Assembly (NCBI RefSeq): GCF_016522065.1
Contig: NZ_JAEHFV010000001.1
Coordinates: 868,001-932,000 of the forward strand
Direction: 5' to 3'
Origin: Flavobacterium agrisoli
GTDB taxonomy: Bacteria; Bacteroidota; Bacteroidia; Flavobacteriales; Flavobacteriaceae
Length of the DNA stretch: 64,000 bases
Shown: positions 44,914 to 54,893 of the stretch, piece by piece
Position numbering within the stretch: the first letter of the stretch is position 1
How the letters are laid out: each line of letters starts with the position of its first letter
Made by a program: the position numbers and the translations under genes
Notes under the pieces: generated by a model
What the model was told of the DNA's origin: nothing
The model's input: the letters and a program-made list of their open reading frames with translations, nothing else
The model's database searches: none

Positions 44914-45453
44914 TTATTTATTGTGTGCCACCCAAATTAAATCGGAAGTATTATATCCAATATCTTGCGCTTTTTTCAGATAATCGCTTTTAATGTTCTC
45001 TGGGATAGTAGTATCTCTTGATAAAATCCACAGGTTTTTTAAACTTTCTCCTGCAACTAAAGCATATTTATAATCCTTATCAACTGCAATTACATTATAA
45101 CCAGAATAAAAGGGTCCAAAAAATGAAACTTTTAGCCTACCTATGTTGTCAGCTTCAATAAATTTAGCTTTACCAATACTTTGCTCCCATTTTTCTTTTT
45201 TTACATCATATCCCTTGTTGTCTACTTTAATTGTACCGTTATCATTCAACGAATATTCGGCGGTAACATTGTTCATGTCTTTTTCCCATTTATAATCTAA
45301 TCGGGCAATTTCATACCATTTACCTAAATATTTTGCTTTATCAAAATTTTGAACAGCAGTCGCTTTTTCAGGCATTTTTTTACACGAACACGATGTTACA
45401 ACCGCGCCAGCGACTAATAAAACCAAGCCACCAATAATATATCTATTTTTCAT
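44914..45453 (-). CDS. bacterial lipocalin (Blc-like) lipoprotein
   Basis: 179 residues. The lipoprotein signal ends in VVTSCSC. The lipocalin GxW motif is in AKYLGKWYEIARLDYKWEK (core GKWYEIARLD). Downstream motifs NVTAEYSLNDNGTIKV and ALVAGESLKNLWILSRDT are typical of Blc/apolipoprotein-D-like proteins. E. coli Blc binds lysophospholipids and may help envelope maintenance. The length is close to that of Blc (177 residues). Confidence 0.93.
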   Translation of the reverse strand: MKNRYIIGGLVLLVAGAVVTSCSCKKMPEKATAVQNFDKAKYLGKWYEIARLDYKWEKDMNNVTAEYSLNDNGTIKVDNKGYDVKKEKWEQSIGKAKFIEADNIGRLKVSFFGPFYSGYNVIAVDKDYKYALVAGESLKNLWILSRDTTIPENIKSDYLKKAQDIGYNTSDLIWVAHNK

Positions 45454-45548
45454 AATTCTATATTTTAAATTTTAATTAAAGATATTTCAATCCTTAACGC
45501 ACTCTATTATAGAATTCTATTGAAAATTTACAAGATTTAAAACAAAAA

Positions 45549-45576
45549 AAAAATCGCCAATAAATTGACGATTTTT
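45549..45576 (-). terminator. terminator after lpdA
   Basis: An 8-bp stem (AAAAATCG at 45549-45556, CGATTTTT at 45569-45576) with a 12-base loop, downstream of the lpdA stop in the minus direction and preceded by an A-run. Confidence 0.6.
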
Positions 45577-45596
45577 GTAATTCTTTGAAGGGGCAA

Positions 45597-47000
45597 TTAT
45601 ACGTGTAATGCTCTATTATCTGTTGCAGCTAAAGCCGCTTCTTTGATAGCTTCGGCAAAAGTTGGATGCGCGTGGCTCATTCTTGAAATATCTTCAGCAG
45701 AAGCTCTAAATTCCATTGCAGTTACCGCTTCAGCAATTAAATCAGCAGTTCTGGCTCCAATCATATGAATTCCTAATACTTCATCTGTAGTTTCATCGGC
45801 GATAATTTTTACAAATCCATCCAAATCACCACTAGCTCTGGCACGACCTAATGCTTTGAAAGGAAAACTACCCACTTTATACTTTTTACCTTCTGCTTTT
45901 AATTGCTCTTCGGTTTTACCCACTGCAGCAACTTCTGGCCAAGTATAGACAACTCCAGGAATCAAATTATAATCGATATGTGGTTTTTGACCTGCTAAAA
46001 TTTCAGCAACCATTACGCCTTCTTCCTCCGCTTTATGAGCCAACATAGCACCACGCACTACGTCACCAATAGCATAAATATTAGAAGCTGATGTTTGTAA
46101 ATGATCGTTTACTTCAACTTGACCTCTTTCTGAAATTTTTACTCCTGCATTTTCAGCATTCAATCCGTCTGTATAAGGACGACGACCTACTGAAACCAAC
46201 GAATAATCTCCTTCAAGCGTAATTACCTCGCCTTTTGCATTTTCGGCTTTAACTGTTACTACATCTCCAACACGCTCAACTGATTGTACTTTGTGGGATG
46301 TATAAAATTTCATTCCTTGTTTTTTCAAGACTTTAGTCAATTCTTTAGAAAGCGCTCCGTCCATACCTGGAATAATTCTGTCCATAAATTCAACTACAGA
46401 AACTTCTGCTCCTAAACGCAAATAAACCTGTCCTAATTCAATTCCAATAACACCACCACCAATAATTACTAAATGTTTAGGCACTTCTTTAAGCGCTAAA
46501 GCTTCGGTAGAGGTAATAATTCGTTCTTTATCAATTTGAATAAATGGCAAAGAAGAAGGTTTAGAACCTGTAGCAATAATAGTATGTTTGGCTTCGATAG
46601 TTTCTGAGCTTCCGTCTGCTTTATTCACTGCAATATGAGTAGCGTCAACAAAAGATCCAACTCCGTTAAAAACAGTAATTTTATTTTTATCCATTAAATA
46701 ATTGATTCCTCCAACAGTTTGATCTACAACACCTTGTTTACGAGCAATCATTTTTTCAAGATTAACTTTTACATCACCAGAAAGTTCTATTCCGTGATCT
46801 GCAAAATGTTTGATTTCGGCGTAATGATGTGAAGATGACAACAACGCTTTTGAAGGGATACAACCTACGTTAAGGCAAGTTCCTCCTAATGAATTGTACT
46901 TTTCGATAATGGCAGTTTTAAAACCTAATTGTGCGCAACGAATTGCTGATACATATCCTCCAGGACCTGAACCTATAACGACTACGTCAAATGAACTCAT
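45597..47000 (-). CDS. lpdA: dihydrolipoyl dehydrogenase
   Basis: 467 residues. FAD fold VVVIGSGPGGYVSAIRCAQLG, redox disulfide GGTCLNVGCIPSKALL, NAD fold VIIGGGVIGIELGQVYLRLG and the C-terminal HAHPTFAEAIKEA with the catalytic His-Glu pair. It is the E3 component shared by pyruvate and 2-oxoglutarate dehydrogenase complexes. No E1 or E2 gene is adjacent. Promoter -7 element at 47025-47032. Confidence 0.97.
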   Translation of the reverse strand: MSSFDVVVIGSGPGGYVSAIRCAQLGFKTAIIEKYNSLGGTCLNVGCIPSKALLSSSHHYAEIKHFADHGIELSGDVKVNLEKMIARKQGVVDQTVGGINYLMDKNKITVFNGVGSFVDATHIAVNKADGSSETIEAKHTIIATGSKPSSLPFIQIDKERIITSTEALALKEVPKHLVIIGGGVIGIELGQVYLRLGAEVSVVEFMDRIIPGMDGALSKELTKVLKKQGMKFYTSHKVQSVERVGDVVTVKAENAKGEVITLEGDYSLVSVGRRPYTDGLNAENAGVKISERGQVEVNDHLQTSASNIYAIGDVVRGAMLAHKAEEEGVMVAEILAGQKPHIDYNLIPGVVYTWPEVAAVGKTEEQLKAEGKKYKVGSFPFKALGRARASGDLDGFVKIIADETTDEVLGIHMIGARTADLIAEAVTAMEFRASAEDISRMSHAHPTFAEAIKEAALAATDNRALHV

Positions 47001-47024
47001 AGTTTGATTTTTTTATTTGTGGTA

Positions 47025-47032
47025 CAAAATTA
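47025..47032 (-). promoter_or_regulatory. -7 element of lpdA promoter
   Basis: Minus-strand TAATTTTG, exact TAnnTTTG match, 24 bases upstream of the lpdA start. Confidence 0.5.
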
Positions 47033-47179
47033 AGGAATTCTGTTTTGTTAAAACTTTAAAGTTTGATGTTTTTTGTGAGGATTTGTTGAATTATATAAAA
47101 CGTTCTGACATTTTTTGAACTAAAACCGAATGAAATGGGATTTTCACTTTCATTTCCAAGAAACCATTTACAACGCAAT

Positions 47180-49105
47180 TTAACTAAAATTGAGTTTGCT
47201 GTTTTTATGACTAAATCCGAAATAAATAACCAAACCAATCAACAACCAAATGGTAAAATAAATCCAGTTCCATACGCTTAATTCGGCCATCATATACAAA
47301 CAACAAACTAAGCCCAAAAGCGGAATTAAGGATAGGTTTTTTCGAAAAGCCCAAAAAGCCAAACCAATAAGTGTAATCATAAAAATCCACATCGGAATTT
47401 TATGTTTAAATAAACTAAAACCGCTTTCGTACTTTAAATTATCGGCAATAGGAAGGTGGGAAACTATTTCTTGATAGTGTTCTGGATTACTTTCGTATTG
47501 ACTTAACAAATGCTCTAAATCGCTCGTTTTTGTTGTTTTTTGTTCGGTATCAATTGATTGCAAATAGCCAAAAACTGCTTTTGCTTGTGTTTTATTTAAA
47601 GAAGTAATAATAGTTTTTGCATCATTAATTTTAGGATTATTTTCTAAAAAATTAATTGTTGCCTGGGTGTTAAAAAACAACGCATAGCCAATTCCAATTA
47701 ACAACATTACAGGAAAAATGTATTTTGCATTTACGTACGGTGTTTTAAATTTTCCTCTCGGAATATCGGGTTTGTTTTGCAATACCAAAACTCCGGCACA
47801 AACCAATACAAAGGCAAACAAAGTTCCTATACTACACAAATCGGTTACCATTGTAAGATTTAAAAACAAAGCAGGAACTCCCACTACAAATCCGGTAACT
47901 ATGGTTGCAAAAGAGGGCGTTTTATATTTCGGATGAATCGTTGAAAAACGCTTTGGAAGAAGCCCATCGCGACTCATACTCATCCAAATTCGGGGTTGCC
48001 CCATTTGAAAAACCAATAAAACACTCGCCATGGCGATTACGGCACTAACTGCTATGATTCCCGACATCCATTTTAAATCCAGTTGATGAAAAACAAAAGC
48101 CAACGGATCGCCCACATCTAAAAGATTGTATTTTACCATTCCGGTGAGGACTAAGGCAATTACAATGTACAAAATAGTACAAATGATAATGGCCCACATC
48201 ATGCCTCTCGGTAAATCGCGTTGTGGATTTTTACATTCTTCTGCTGTGGTAGATATGGCATCAAAACCAATATAAGCAAAGAAAACTGCCGAAATACCTT
48301 TTAAAACACCATTAATTCCGTTTGGCGCAAAAGGCGACCAATTATCTGTATCTACATAAAAAACGCCTACGGCAATAACCAACAAAATGATACATAATTT
48401 AACCACAACCATTAAATTACTGGCATTACGTGATTCTTTCATTCCGCGATAGACCAAAGTGGTAATAATAATGATGATAAAAAGAGCAGGTAAATCGGCC
48501 ACAACATGAAAAGAACCTATCGTGGGAGCCGAAGTCCAAGCCATATAAGCCGCTTTAATACCTTCATCTAAATTTTCAAAAGCTTTTCCGTTTTCCATTA
48601 AAGCAGTTGCTTCTGCGTAACCATTGGAAGCCGTTAAATAATCCATCTGAATCCATTCGGGCAAATGTATACCTCCGCTTTCAAGCAGTCCTGTAAAATA
48701 GTCACTCCATGAAATAGCTACCGTTATATTTCCAATGGCATATTCCATAATCAAAGCCCAGCCAATAATCCAAGCAATTAATTCGCCAAATGCCACATAA
48801 GAATAGGTATAAGCGCTACCCGAAACTGGTACTAATGAAGCAAATTCGGCGTAAGCAAAGGCAGCAAAACCGCAAGCCATAGCTGTAAATAAAAACAAAA
48901 AAATCACTGCTGGACCTCCATCAGCACTAGCTTTTCCGATTGTACTGAAGATACCAGCACCTACAATAGCGGCAATTCCAAAAGCGGTTAAATCTTTAGT
49001 AGTTAAATACTTACCCAACGTATTATGCCCTTCTACTTTATCTTTTTCAACTTGTTTTAATATATCTTCAACGGTTTTTTTACGAAATAAATTAGAAAAT
49101 GCCAT
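47180..49105 (-). CDS. APC-family amino acid permease with large insertion
   Basis: 641 residues. GIAAIVGAGIFSTIGKAS, FTAMACGFAAFAYAEFASLVPVSGSAYTYSY (core AYAEFASLVPVSGSAY) and ISAVFFAYIGFDAISTTAEE mark the cationic amino acid transporter group. Typical bacterial members have about 460-500 residues. The excess is an added helix, a hydrophilic segment of about 90 residues (479-568) and another helix, placed between FKTPYVNAK and FRKNLSLIPLLG. If helix count is conventional, the segment faces the periplasm. Substrate unknown. It ends 179 bases before lpdA starts on the same strand. Confidence 0.9.
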   Translation of the reverse strand: MAFSNLFRKKTVEDILKQVEKDKVEGHNTLGKYLTTKDLTAFGIAAIVGAGIFSTIGKASADGGPAVIFLFLFTAMACGFAAFAYAEFASLVPVSGSAYTYSYVAFGELIAWIIGWALIMEYAIGNITVAISWSDYFTGLLESGGIHLPEWIQMDYLTASNGYAEATALMENGKAFENLDEGIKAAYMAWTSAPTIGSFHVVADLPALFIIIIITTLVYRGMKESRNASNLMVVVKLCIILLVIAVGVFYVDTDNWSPFAPNGINGVLKGISAVFFAYIGFDAISTTAEECKNPQRDLPRGMMWAIIICTILYIVIALVLTGMVKYNLLDVGDPLAFVFHQLDLKWMSGIIAVSAVIAMASVLLVFQMGQPRIWMSMSRDGLLPKRFSTIHPKYKTPSFATIVTGFVVGVPALFLNLTMVTDLCSIGTLFAFVLVCAGVLVLQNKPDIPRGKFKTPYVNAKYIFPVMLLIGIGYALFFNTQATINFLENNPKINDAKTIITSLNKTQAKAVFGYLQSIDTEQKTTKTSDLEHLLSQYESNPEHYQEIVSHLPIADNLKYESGFSLFKHKIPMWIFMITLIGLAFWAFRKNLSLIPLLGLVCCLYMMAELSVWNWIYFTIWLLIGLVIYFGFSHKNSKLNFS

Positions 49106-49345
49106 ATAGTTCGGGTAAAATTATAATTAATTTTTAATAACGATTTTGCTTTTGTCATGCAAATAATGTAATTTTTACAAACAAAATCAAACAATAGGTA
49201 ACAATTTTCAATTTTAATAAGTCGAAATGCATTTATAATAATTACCTATCATTCAAATTTAAGCATTTTTACATCAGCGATTATCTATTTTATTTAAGTT
49301 TGTTTTTACATTTAAGTCAAAAATTCACTTTTTAAAAATTTTATT

Positions 49346-49915
49346 ATGACCTCCAAATACTCAATTGTTTTTATGCCTGATGCCGATTGGTTAGAGAAAA
49401 TAACGACAATGAAATTTCAGTTAAGTGATTTAATTGGATGGTATTCTAGCAAAAATGCGCTGGGTCATATTACCATTTGTGAATTTGAAATGGAAGAAAA
49501 AAATTTTCCTTTGGTATTAAAAAAGCTAAGTCAAATTTGTGACTCGTTATCAAGTAAAAAAGTGTTTTTTGACCATTATGAAGCTTTTGAAAGCAATGGT
49601 ACTTTTTTTATTGCACCGAGTTCCGAATCAAAAAAATATTTAAGCGATTTGATGAAAAGAATTAACCAATCCATATTAATTAAGGATAAATTTACCAGCA
49701 ACACTCCTCATCTTTCTATCGCTCGTAAACTAACTTCCGAACAAATGCAAGTCGCTTTTCAAACTTTTCAAAAAATTTCGATGGAATTTCATTTAAAAAG
49801 CTTGTACGTAAGACGTTTTAATAAAAGCAGAAAACAATACGACGTCATTCATGAAATCGAATTTGTAGGAAATGATGAAGTGGGTGCCTTGTTTGGGCAA
49901 CAATCCCTTTTTTAA
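49346..49915 (+). CDS. 2H phosphoesterase superfamily protein (2'-5' RNA ligase-like)
   Basis: 189 residues. The two HxT/Sx motifs that define the superfamily are GHITI (His41-Thr43) and PHLSI (His122-Ser124), 81 residues apart, as in LigT/YjcG-like proteins. These enzymes hydrolyse or ligate 2'-5' or cyclic phosphodiesters; the physiological substrate is unknown. The 240-base region upstream includes an 8-bp inverted repeat (49194-49201 with 49242-49249). It is monocistronic. Confidence 0.85.
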   Translation: MTSKYSIVFMPDADWLEKITTMKFQLSDLIGWYSSKNALGHITICEFEMEEKNFPLVLKKLSQICDSLSSKKVFFDHYEAFESNGTFFIAPSSESKKYLSDLMKRINQSILIKDKFTSNTPHLSIARKLTSEQMQVAFQTFQKISMEFHLKSLYVRRFNKSRKQYDVIHEIEFVGNDEVGALFGQQSLF

Positions 49916-49977
49916 ATTACAAAAAAAAAGGCTTACTATTTTTTCAAACAGCAAACCTTAAAATTCAAAAAAAAATA

Positions 49978-50889
49978 TTAATTAGCTGTTACTGTTTTAG
50001 AAGTTGCATCGCTTATTTTCAACAAATAAGTACCTGCTGGCAATTCACTTATGTTAACAGCTTTTTTTGAGCTTCCTAAGACTTTTTGTCCTTGCGAAAA
50101 AATTTCAATTTCTTTTGGAGTTGTACTTATTAACTCTGTTGCTGTTATTACCGTTTTGCTTTGCGTTTGCGAAGTTGTTTTTTTAACTGTTGTTTTTGTT
50201 TTTACAGTAGGAGTTTGAGCGACTAGAACAGACGGTTTTTCGTTCAAATATAAACTAGCGACTTCTTGCTGTGTTAAAGCAATATTATAAATTTTCAAAT
50301 CATCTATATCAGCATTAATTCCTATAGCAGCATTAATTTTCCCTAATTTAAACACATCCCCTTTTGTATAACGAGTTGGAGTAACAGCCGATTTTAACAA
50401 TTCTCCATTCCGATAAATGCTCGAAGTAGATCCGTCATAGGTTACAACATAATTAAACCAATTTTTAGTTGACAAATCGGTATTGGTTATCAAATCATTG
50501 GTTGGGCCCCACCCAGCTAAACTCAAATTTGAATTTGAATTAAAAACAGCTTGATGAATTAATCCAAAATATTGCGCATTATAAGCAGTTCCATATCCCC
50601 ACACATAATTAGCATCCGAAACATCATTAAATTTTACCCAAATTGAAACAGTACGAGGTTCGTTATTTTGTGGTAAATTTTTAATTACAGCCTCTAAATC
50701 CGATTGCGCTAACCGAATGGCTTTATTTGGTATTGCAAAACGATCCGCAACATAAGTAGGTGTTCCCATAAAGGTAATTTCACCAACAGTATTTAAAAGC
50801 GAACCATTAAAATTAAACTCTTGGATAGGATTTTGGCCATTAATAGTAGTTAAATGTACTACCAACAAAGTGCATAGTAACTTTTTCAT
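49978..50889 (-). CDS. LamG-like secreted protein with T9SS-type C-terminal signal
   Basis: 303 residues. A signal peptide (to about NGQ) precedes a concanavalin A/LamG jelly-roll domain (about 20-215, with VSIWVKFNDVSDANYVWGYG and IDDLKIYNIALTQQEVASLY). A Thr/Lys/Gln linker follows (about 222-252). The C-terminal 50 residues (EIEIFSQGQKVLGSS, INISELPAGTYLLKIS-like) resemble type A sorting domains of type IX secretion. The very end (TVTAN) lacks the usual basic K-rich finish, so secretion by T9SS is likely but not certain. It probably binds carbohydrate. Confidence 0.75.
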   Translation of the reverse strand: MKKLLCTLLVVHLTTINGQNPIQEFNFNGSLLNTVGEITFMGTPTYVADRFAIPNKAIRLAQSDLEAVIKNLPQNNEPRTVSIWVKFNDVSDANYVWGYGTAYNAQYFGLIHQAVFNSNSNLSLAGWGPTNDLITNTDLSTKNWFNYVVTYDGSTSSIYRNGELLKSAVTPTRYTKGDVFKLGKINAAIGINADIDDLKIYNIALTQQEVASLYLNEKPSVLVAQTPTVKTKTTVKKTTSQTQSKTVITATELISTTPKEIEIFSQGQKVLGSSKKAVNISELPAGTYLLKISDATSKTVTAN

Positions 50890-51202
50890 AATAGATAGGT
50901 TTAAGGCATTAAAAGCATTATCGCATTTACTACTTCAAAACTATACTGAAACAATTCTGTTAAAAAAAATTACCGTTTATCGGTTCAAAAACTCATTTAA
51001 AATCACCCACTAGGTATTTATACGCATTAACATCTATCGAAAAAAAAATTTTTAACTAAAACAATAATAATTCACTAATTCAAATAACATTATAGATAAC
51101 AATTTTACAAAATATGCATTTAAATGATTTAAAAGGCTTTACAATAAGGCATAAAAAAACTCCAGATTAACTGGAGTTTCATAGTTATCTTTTGATTGAA
51201 AA
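50890..51202. other. 313-base gap between LamG-like and cysteine synthase-like genes
   Basis: The left part (50890 to about 51140) is the AT-rich upstream region of the LamG-like gene, with a short palindrome ACCG/CGGT at 50972-50984 but no exact -7 element. The right end holds the cysteine synthase terminator. No ORF is supported. Confidence 0.5.
51154..51179 (-). terminator. intrinsic terminator after cysteine synthase-like gene
   Basis: A 9-bp stem (51157-51165 with 51171-51179, core ACTCCAG/CTGGAGT) with a 5-base loop; the left A-run gives a U-tract in the minus direction. Confidence 0.8.
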
Positions 51203-52243
51203 TTATTTCACAAATTCAATTTTTTGAGCTTCTTCTTCATTTATGCTATCAAAGAAACCTTGATCGCTCATCCAATCGTCGCTAAATACTTTGCTCATAT
51301 AACGAGAACCGTGATCTGGGAAAATGGCAATAACATTACTATTCGCATCAAATTCTCCTTCCTCGGCATATTGTTTTATTGCCTGCATAACTGCTCCCGA
51401 AGTATATCCAACAAAAAGGCCTTCTTTTCGTGTAATTTCACGAGCTGAATGTGCACTTTCCTCATCGGTAACTTTCATGAATTTATCAATAATATCAAAA
51501 TCGGTTGCTGATGGAATCAAATTTTTACCTAATCCTTCAATACGGTATGGGTAAATTTCTTTAGCATCAAATTCTTTAGTTTCATGGTATTTCTTCAAAA
51601 CCGAACCAAAAGCATCTACACCTAAAATTTTAATATTGGGATTTTGTTCTTTTAAATACTTGGCTGTACCAGAAATAGTTCCTCCTGTTCCGCTACAAGC
51701 AACCAAATGAGTGATTTTTCCGTTGGTCTGATTCCAAATTTCAGGGCCAGTAGTGTTATAATGCGCATCAATATTCAATTGATTAAAATATTGATTTATA
51801 TAAACCGATCCTTTTGTTTCCTCGTGTAAGCGTTTTGCAACACTGTAATACGATCTTTCATCATCTGCTGATACGTGGGCAGGGCAAACATATACTTTGG
51901 CACCTAAACTACGTAACATGTCAATTTTATCTTTAGACGACTTAGAACTTACAGCCAAAATGCAATTATACCCTTTAATTATACTCACCATTGCCAAACT
52001 AAAACCAGTATTTCCTGAAGTAGTTTCGATGATAGTATCACCTGGTGTTATAATTCCTTTTTTTTCAGCTTCTTCAATAATGTATAATGCAATTCTATCT
52101 TTTGAGGAATGTCCCGGATTAAAAGCTTCTACCTTTGCATAGAAATTTCCTTCTAACTCTTCGGTGACTTTGTTTAGCTTAATAAGAGGTGTGTTTCCTA
52201 TTAATTCTAAAACATTATTATAAGCATTTATTTCTTCTTTCAT
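51203..52243 (-). CDS. cysteine synthase / cystathionine beta-synthase-like PLP enzyme
   Basis: 346 residues of fold-type II. PLP lysine Lys48 in GHSSKDRIA, substrate loop TSGNTG (75-80), and phosphate loop [11 protein letters not shown]. It is longer than CysK and has a C-terminal extension ([16 protein letters not shown]) that is characteristic of cystathionine beta-synthase catalytic cores, but it has no CBS regulatory domains. Cysteine synthase or cystathionine formation are both possible. Promoter at 52290-52297, with an 8-bp leader hairpin (52251-52258 with 52267-52274). Confidence 0.85.
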   Translation of the reverse strand: MKEEINAYNNVLELIGNTPLIKLNKVTEELEGNFYAKVEAFNPGHSSKDRIALYIIEEAEKKGIITPGDTIIETTSGNTGFSLAMVSIIKGYNCILAVSSKSSKDKIDMLRSLGAKVYVCPAHVSADDERSYYSVAKRLHEETKGSVYINQYFNQLNIDAHYNTTGPEIWNQTNGKITHLVACSGTGGTISGTAKYLKEQNPNIKILGVDAFGSVLKKYHETKEFDAKEIYPYRIEGLGKNLIPSATDFDIIDKFMKVTDEESAHSAREITRKEGLFVGYTSGAVMQAIKQYAEEGEFDANSNVIAIFPDHGSRYMSKVFSDDWMSDQGFFDSINEEEAQKIEFVK

Positions 52244-52289
52244 AAAAAAATAGTTAATCGTAGATTATTAACTAAAACACGATAGGTTG

Positions 52290-52297
52290 CAAATTTA
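52290..52297 (-). promoter_or_regulatory. -7 element of cysteine synthase-like gene
   Basis: Minus-strand TAAATTTG, exact TAnnTTTG match, 47 bases upstream of the start. Confidence 0.5.
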
Positions 52298-52312
52298 ACA
52301 AAAAAAAACTAA

Positions 52313-54448
52313 TTACATTTTAATTTTCTCTAAATCTAATAAAAAACTAAACTCTTTTGCAAGTTCTTTAAGTGCTTCAAAACGTCCTGAAGCCCCTCCA
52401 TGCCCAGCATCCATGTTGGTATCCAAAAACAATAATTTGTCTGTAGTTTTATTTTGCCTCAATTTGGCCACCCATTTTGCTGGCTCCCAATATTGCACTT
52501 GCGAGTCGTGTAACCCCGTAGAAACGTACATATTAGGGTAATTTTGTTTTGTGACGTTGTCATAAGGCGAATAGGAAAGCATGTACTCAAAATACTCTCT
52601 TTTATTCGGATTTCCCCATTCATCGTATTCGCCTGTGGTTAACGGAATTGTATCATCTAACATCGTTGTCATTACATCAACAAATGGCACTTGTGCAATT
52701 ACCCCATTATACAATTCGGGCGCCCAATTAACAATTACCCCCATCAATAAGCCTCCTGCCGAACCTCCCTCGGCATATAAATGCGATGCAGAAGTATATT
52801 TTTGTTCGATTACATATTTTGAACAGGCAATAAAATCCGAAAAGGTATTTTTCTTTTTCAATAATTTTCCGTCTTCATACCAAGATCTTCCTAAATCTTC
52901 TCCTCCGCGAACATGCGCAATGGCATACACAAAACCACGATCTAATAAAGATAAGCGAGTTGAGGAAAAATAAGCATCCATTGTTACGCCATATGAACCG
53001 TAGGCGTATAACAAGAGCGGATTGTTTCCATTTTTATTTAATCCCTTACGGTAAATCATCGAAATCGGAATTTTAGTTCCATCCTCGGCCGTTGCCCATA
53101 CGCGCTCTTCGATATAATTTTCTTTATCAAAAGTTCCTCCTAAAACCTGCTGTTCTTTCAAAACGGTTTTAGTTTTGGTTTTCATATCAAAATCAATCAC
53201 CGAAGAAGGAGTTGCTAAAGACTGATAACTGTATCGTAAAACATCGGTATCAAAATCTAGGTTGGTGGTTGTAAAAGCGCTATAAGTTTCGCTTCCAAAA
53301 GGCAAATAATAATCAGAAGTATTATCCCAAGATTTAATACGAATTCGGTTTAAACCATTAGAACGTTCTTCTAAAACCAAGAAATTTTTAAAAATCTCAA
53401 CATCTTCTAAAAGCACATCTTCTCGGTGCATGACCACTTCTTTCCAATGCTTCTTTTCGGTTGCATTTTCGGACGTTTTCATCAATTTAAAATTGGTCGC
53501 TTTATCTTTATTGGTTAAAATATAAAACTCATTTCCGTAGTGCGAAATACTGTATTCTAAGCCACGAACCCTTTTTTGAAAAATTTTAAATTCTTCATTT
53601 GGTTTATCTGCATCTAAAATACGGTATTCGTTTGTTAAGGTACTTCCCGATCCAATTACAATATATTTTCTAGATTTTTCTTTGCTTACCGAAACATTAA
53701 AAGTATCGTCAGTTTCGTTAAAAACCAAAACATCATCTTCTATTGGAGAATTTAATGTATGTTTATAAACTTTATCCGAACGAAGTGTTACTGCATCTTG
53801 TTTGGTATAAAAAATCGTTGCGTTATCGTTGGCCCAAACAGAACTTCCAGTAGCATTTTCAATCTTTTCAGGAAGAATTTCGTTGGTTTGTAAATTTTTA
53901 ATTTGAATGGTATAAATACGCCTTCCTACTATGTCGGTTGCAAAAGTGATTAACTCATTATTTTCACTCACGCTTAAGCCTCCTAATTTAAAATAAGCGT
54001 GTCCTTCTGCCATTTTATTACAATCAAATAAAATTTCTTCTTGAGCCTCTAAACTGCCTTTTTTACGAGCATAAATAGGATACCCTTTTCCGGTTTCAAA
54101 TCGAGTGATGTAAAAATAACCGTTGTAAAAATAAGGTACCGAAGAATCATCTTCTTTTATTCGTGCTTTCATCTCTTCAAAAAGCGATTCTTGCATTTTT
54201 TGCGTATGCGCTGTACTTTCTTGATAGTATTTATTTTCCTGATTCAAATAATCGATAACCTCAGGATTATTACGGTCATTTAACCAAAAATAGTCATCGA
54301 CTCTTGTTGTCCCGAATTTTTTGAATGTTTTAGAATTGATTTTTGCAACGGGAAATTGTACTGTTTCAGTCATTTTTTGCGCTCTTGTTTTTGTAAAAGT
54401 TGTCGCAAAAATAAGCGAAACTGTCAAAACTACCACTTGGTTTTTCAT
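52313..54448 (-). CDS. ptrB: oligopeptidase B-like S9 serine peptidase
   Basis: 711 residues with an N-terminal signal-like segment (VVVLTVSLIFATTFTKTRAQ). The beta-propeller domain (about 80-420) precedes the alpha/beta hydrolase domain. Motifs: AYGSYG, the nucleophile in YAEGGSAGGLLMGV, and DAGHGGASGRFEALKE with the catalytic His. VDDYFWLNDRNNPEV near the N-terminus is typical of PtrB/POP. It should cleave short peptides after basic residues, probably in the periplasm given the signal. Confidence 0.92.
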   Translation of the reverse strand: MKNQVVVLTVSLIFATTFTKTRAQKMTETVQFPVAKINSKTFKKFGTTRVDDYFWLNDRNNPEVIDYLNQENKYYQESTAHTQKMQESLFEEMKARIKEDDSSVPYFYNGYFYITRFETGKGYPIYARKKGSLEAQEEILFDCNKMAEGHAYFKLGGLSVSENNELITFATDIVGRRIYTIQIKNLQTNEILPEKIENATGSSVWANDNATIFYTKQDAVTLRSDKVYKHTLNSPIEDDVLVFNETDDTFNVSVSKEKSRKYIVIGSGSTLTNEYRILDADKPNEEFKIFQKRVRGLEYSISHYGNEFYILTNKDKATNFKLMKTSENATEKKHWKEVVMHREDVLLEDVEIFKNFLVLEERSNGLNRIRIKSWDNTSDYYLPFGSETYSAFTTTNLDFDTDVLRYSYQSLATPSSVIDFDMKTKTKTVLKEQQVLGGTFDKENYIEERVWATAEDGTKIPISMIYRKGLNKNGNNPLLLYAYGSYGVTMDAYFSSTRLSLLDRGFVYAIAHVRGGEDLGRSWYEDGKLLKKKNTFSDFIACSKYVIEQKYTSASHLYAEGGSAGGLLMGVIVNWAPELYNGVIAQVPFVDVMTTMLDDTIPLTTGEYDEWGNPNKREYFEYMLSYSPYDNVTKQNYPNMYVSTGLHDSQVQYWEPAKWVAKLRQNKTTDKLLFLDTNMDAGHGGASGRFEALKELAKEFSFLLDLEKIKM

Positions 54449-54515
54449 CTAATTTAACATTGATTATAGATCAGATTTAGTACTTTCGTTAAAATTAATT
54501 TTAATACACGACCTA

Positions 54516-54836
54516 ATGGACTTAATGGGAATGATGGGCAAACTTAAAGAAACCCAACAAAAAATTGAAGATACAAAAAAACGTTTAGATTCTGTTTTGA
54601 TAGACGAACAAAGTACTGATGGCTTATTAAAAGTAACCATAACAGCTAACTCAAAAATTAAATCGATTGCTATTGACGACTCTTTGTTAACCGATAACGA
54701 ACAATTGGAAGATTATTTAATTGTTACACTTAATAAAGCTATCGAAAGAGCTAACGCTGTTAATCAAACCGAATTGGATGCCGTTGCTAAAATGGATATG
54801 CCGATGATTCCGGGCATGGATAATTTATTTAAATAA
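54516..54836 (+). CDS. ybaB: YbaB/EbfC nucleoid-associated protein
   Basis: 106 residues. The helix-strand-helix YbaB fold is recognised from [39 protein letters not shown] and the C-terminal [11 protein letters not shown]. Family members dimerise and bind DNA; the gene is often near dnaX-recR elsewhere but stands alone here, divergent from ptrB. A near-consensus -7 element (TACTTTCG, 54481-54488) precedes it. Confidence 0.9.
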   Translation: MDLMGMMGKLKETQQKIEDTKKRLDSVLIDEQSTDGLLKVTITANSKIKSIAIDDSLLTDNEQLEDYLIVTLNKAIERANAVNQTELDAVAKMDMPMIPGMDNLFK

Positions 54837-54842
54837 CAAAAA

Positions 54843-54875
54843 AAAGCTGTATCATTTTTATCATGATACAGCTTT
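54843..54875. terminator. bidirectional intrinsic terminator
   Basis: A perfect 13-bp stem (54843-54855 with 54863-54875, core GCTGTATCAT) between convergent ybaB and glutathione peroxidase genes. Confidence 0.85.
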
Positions 54876-54893
54876 CTATTTTAAGAAATTGAA

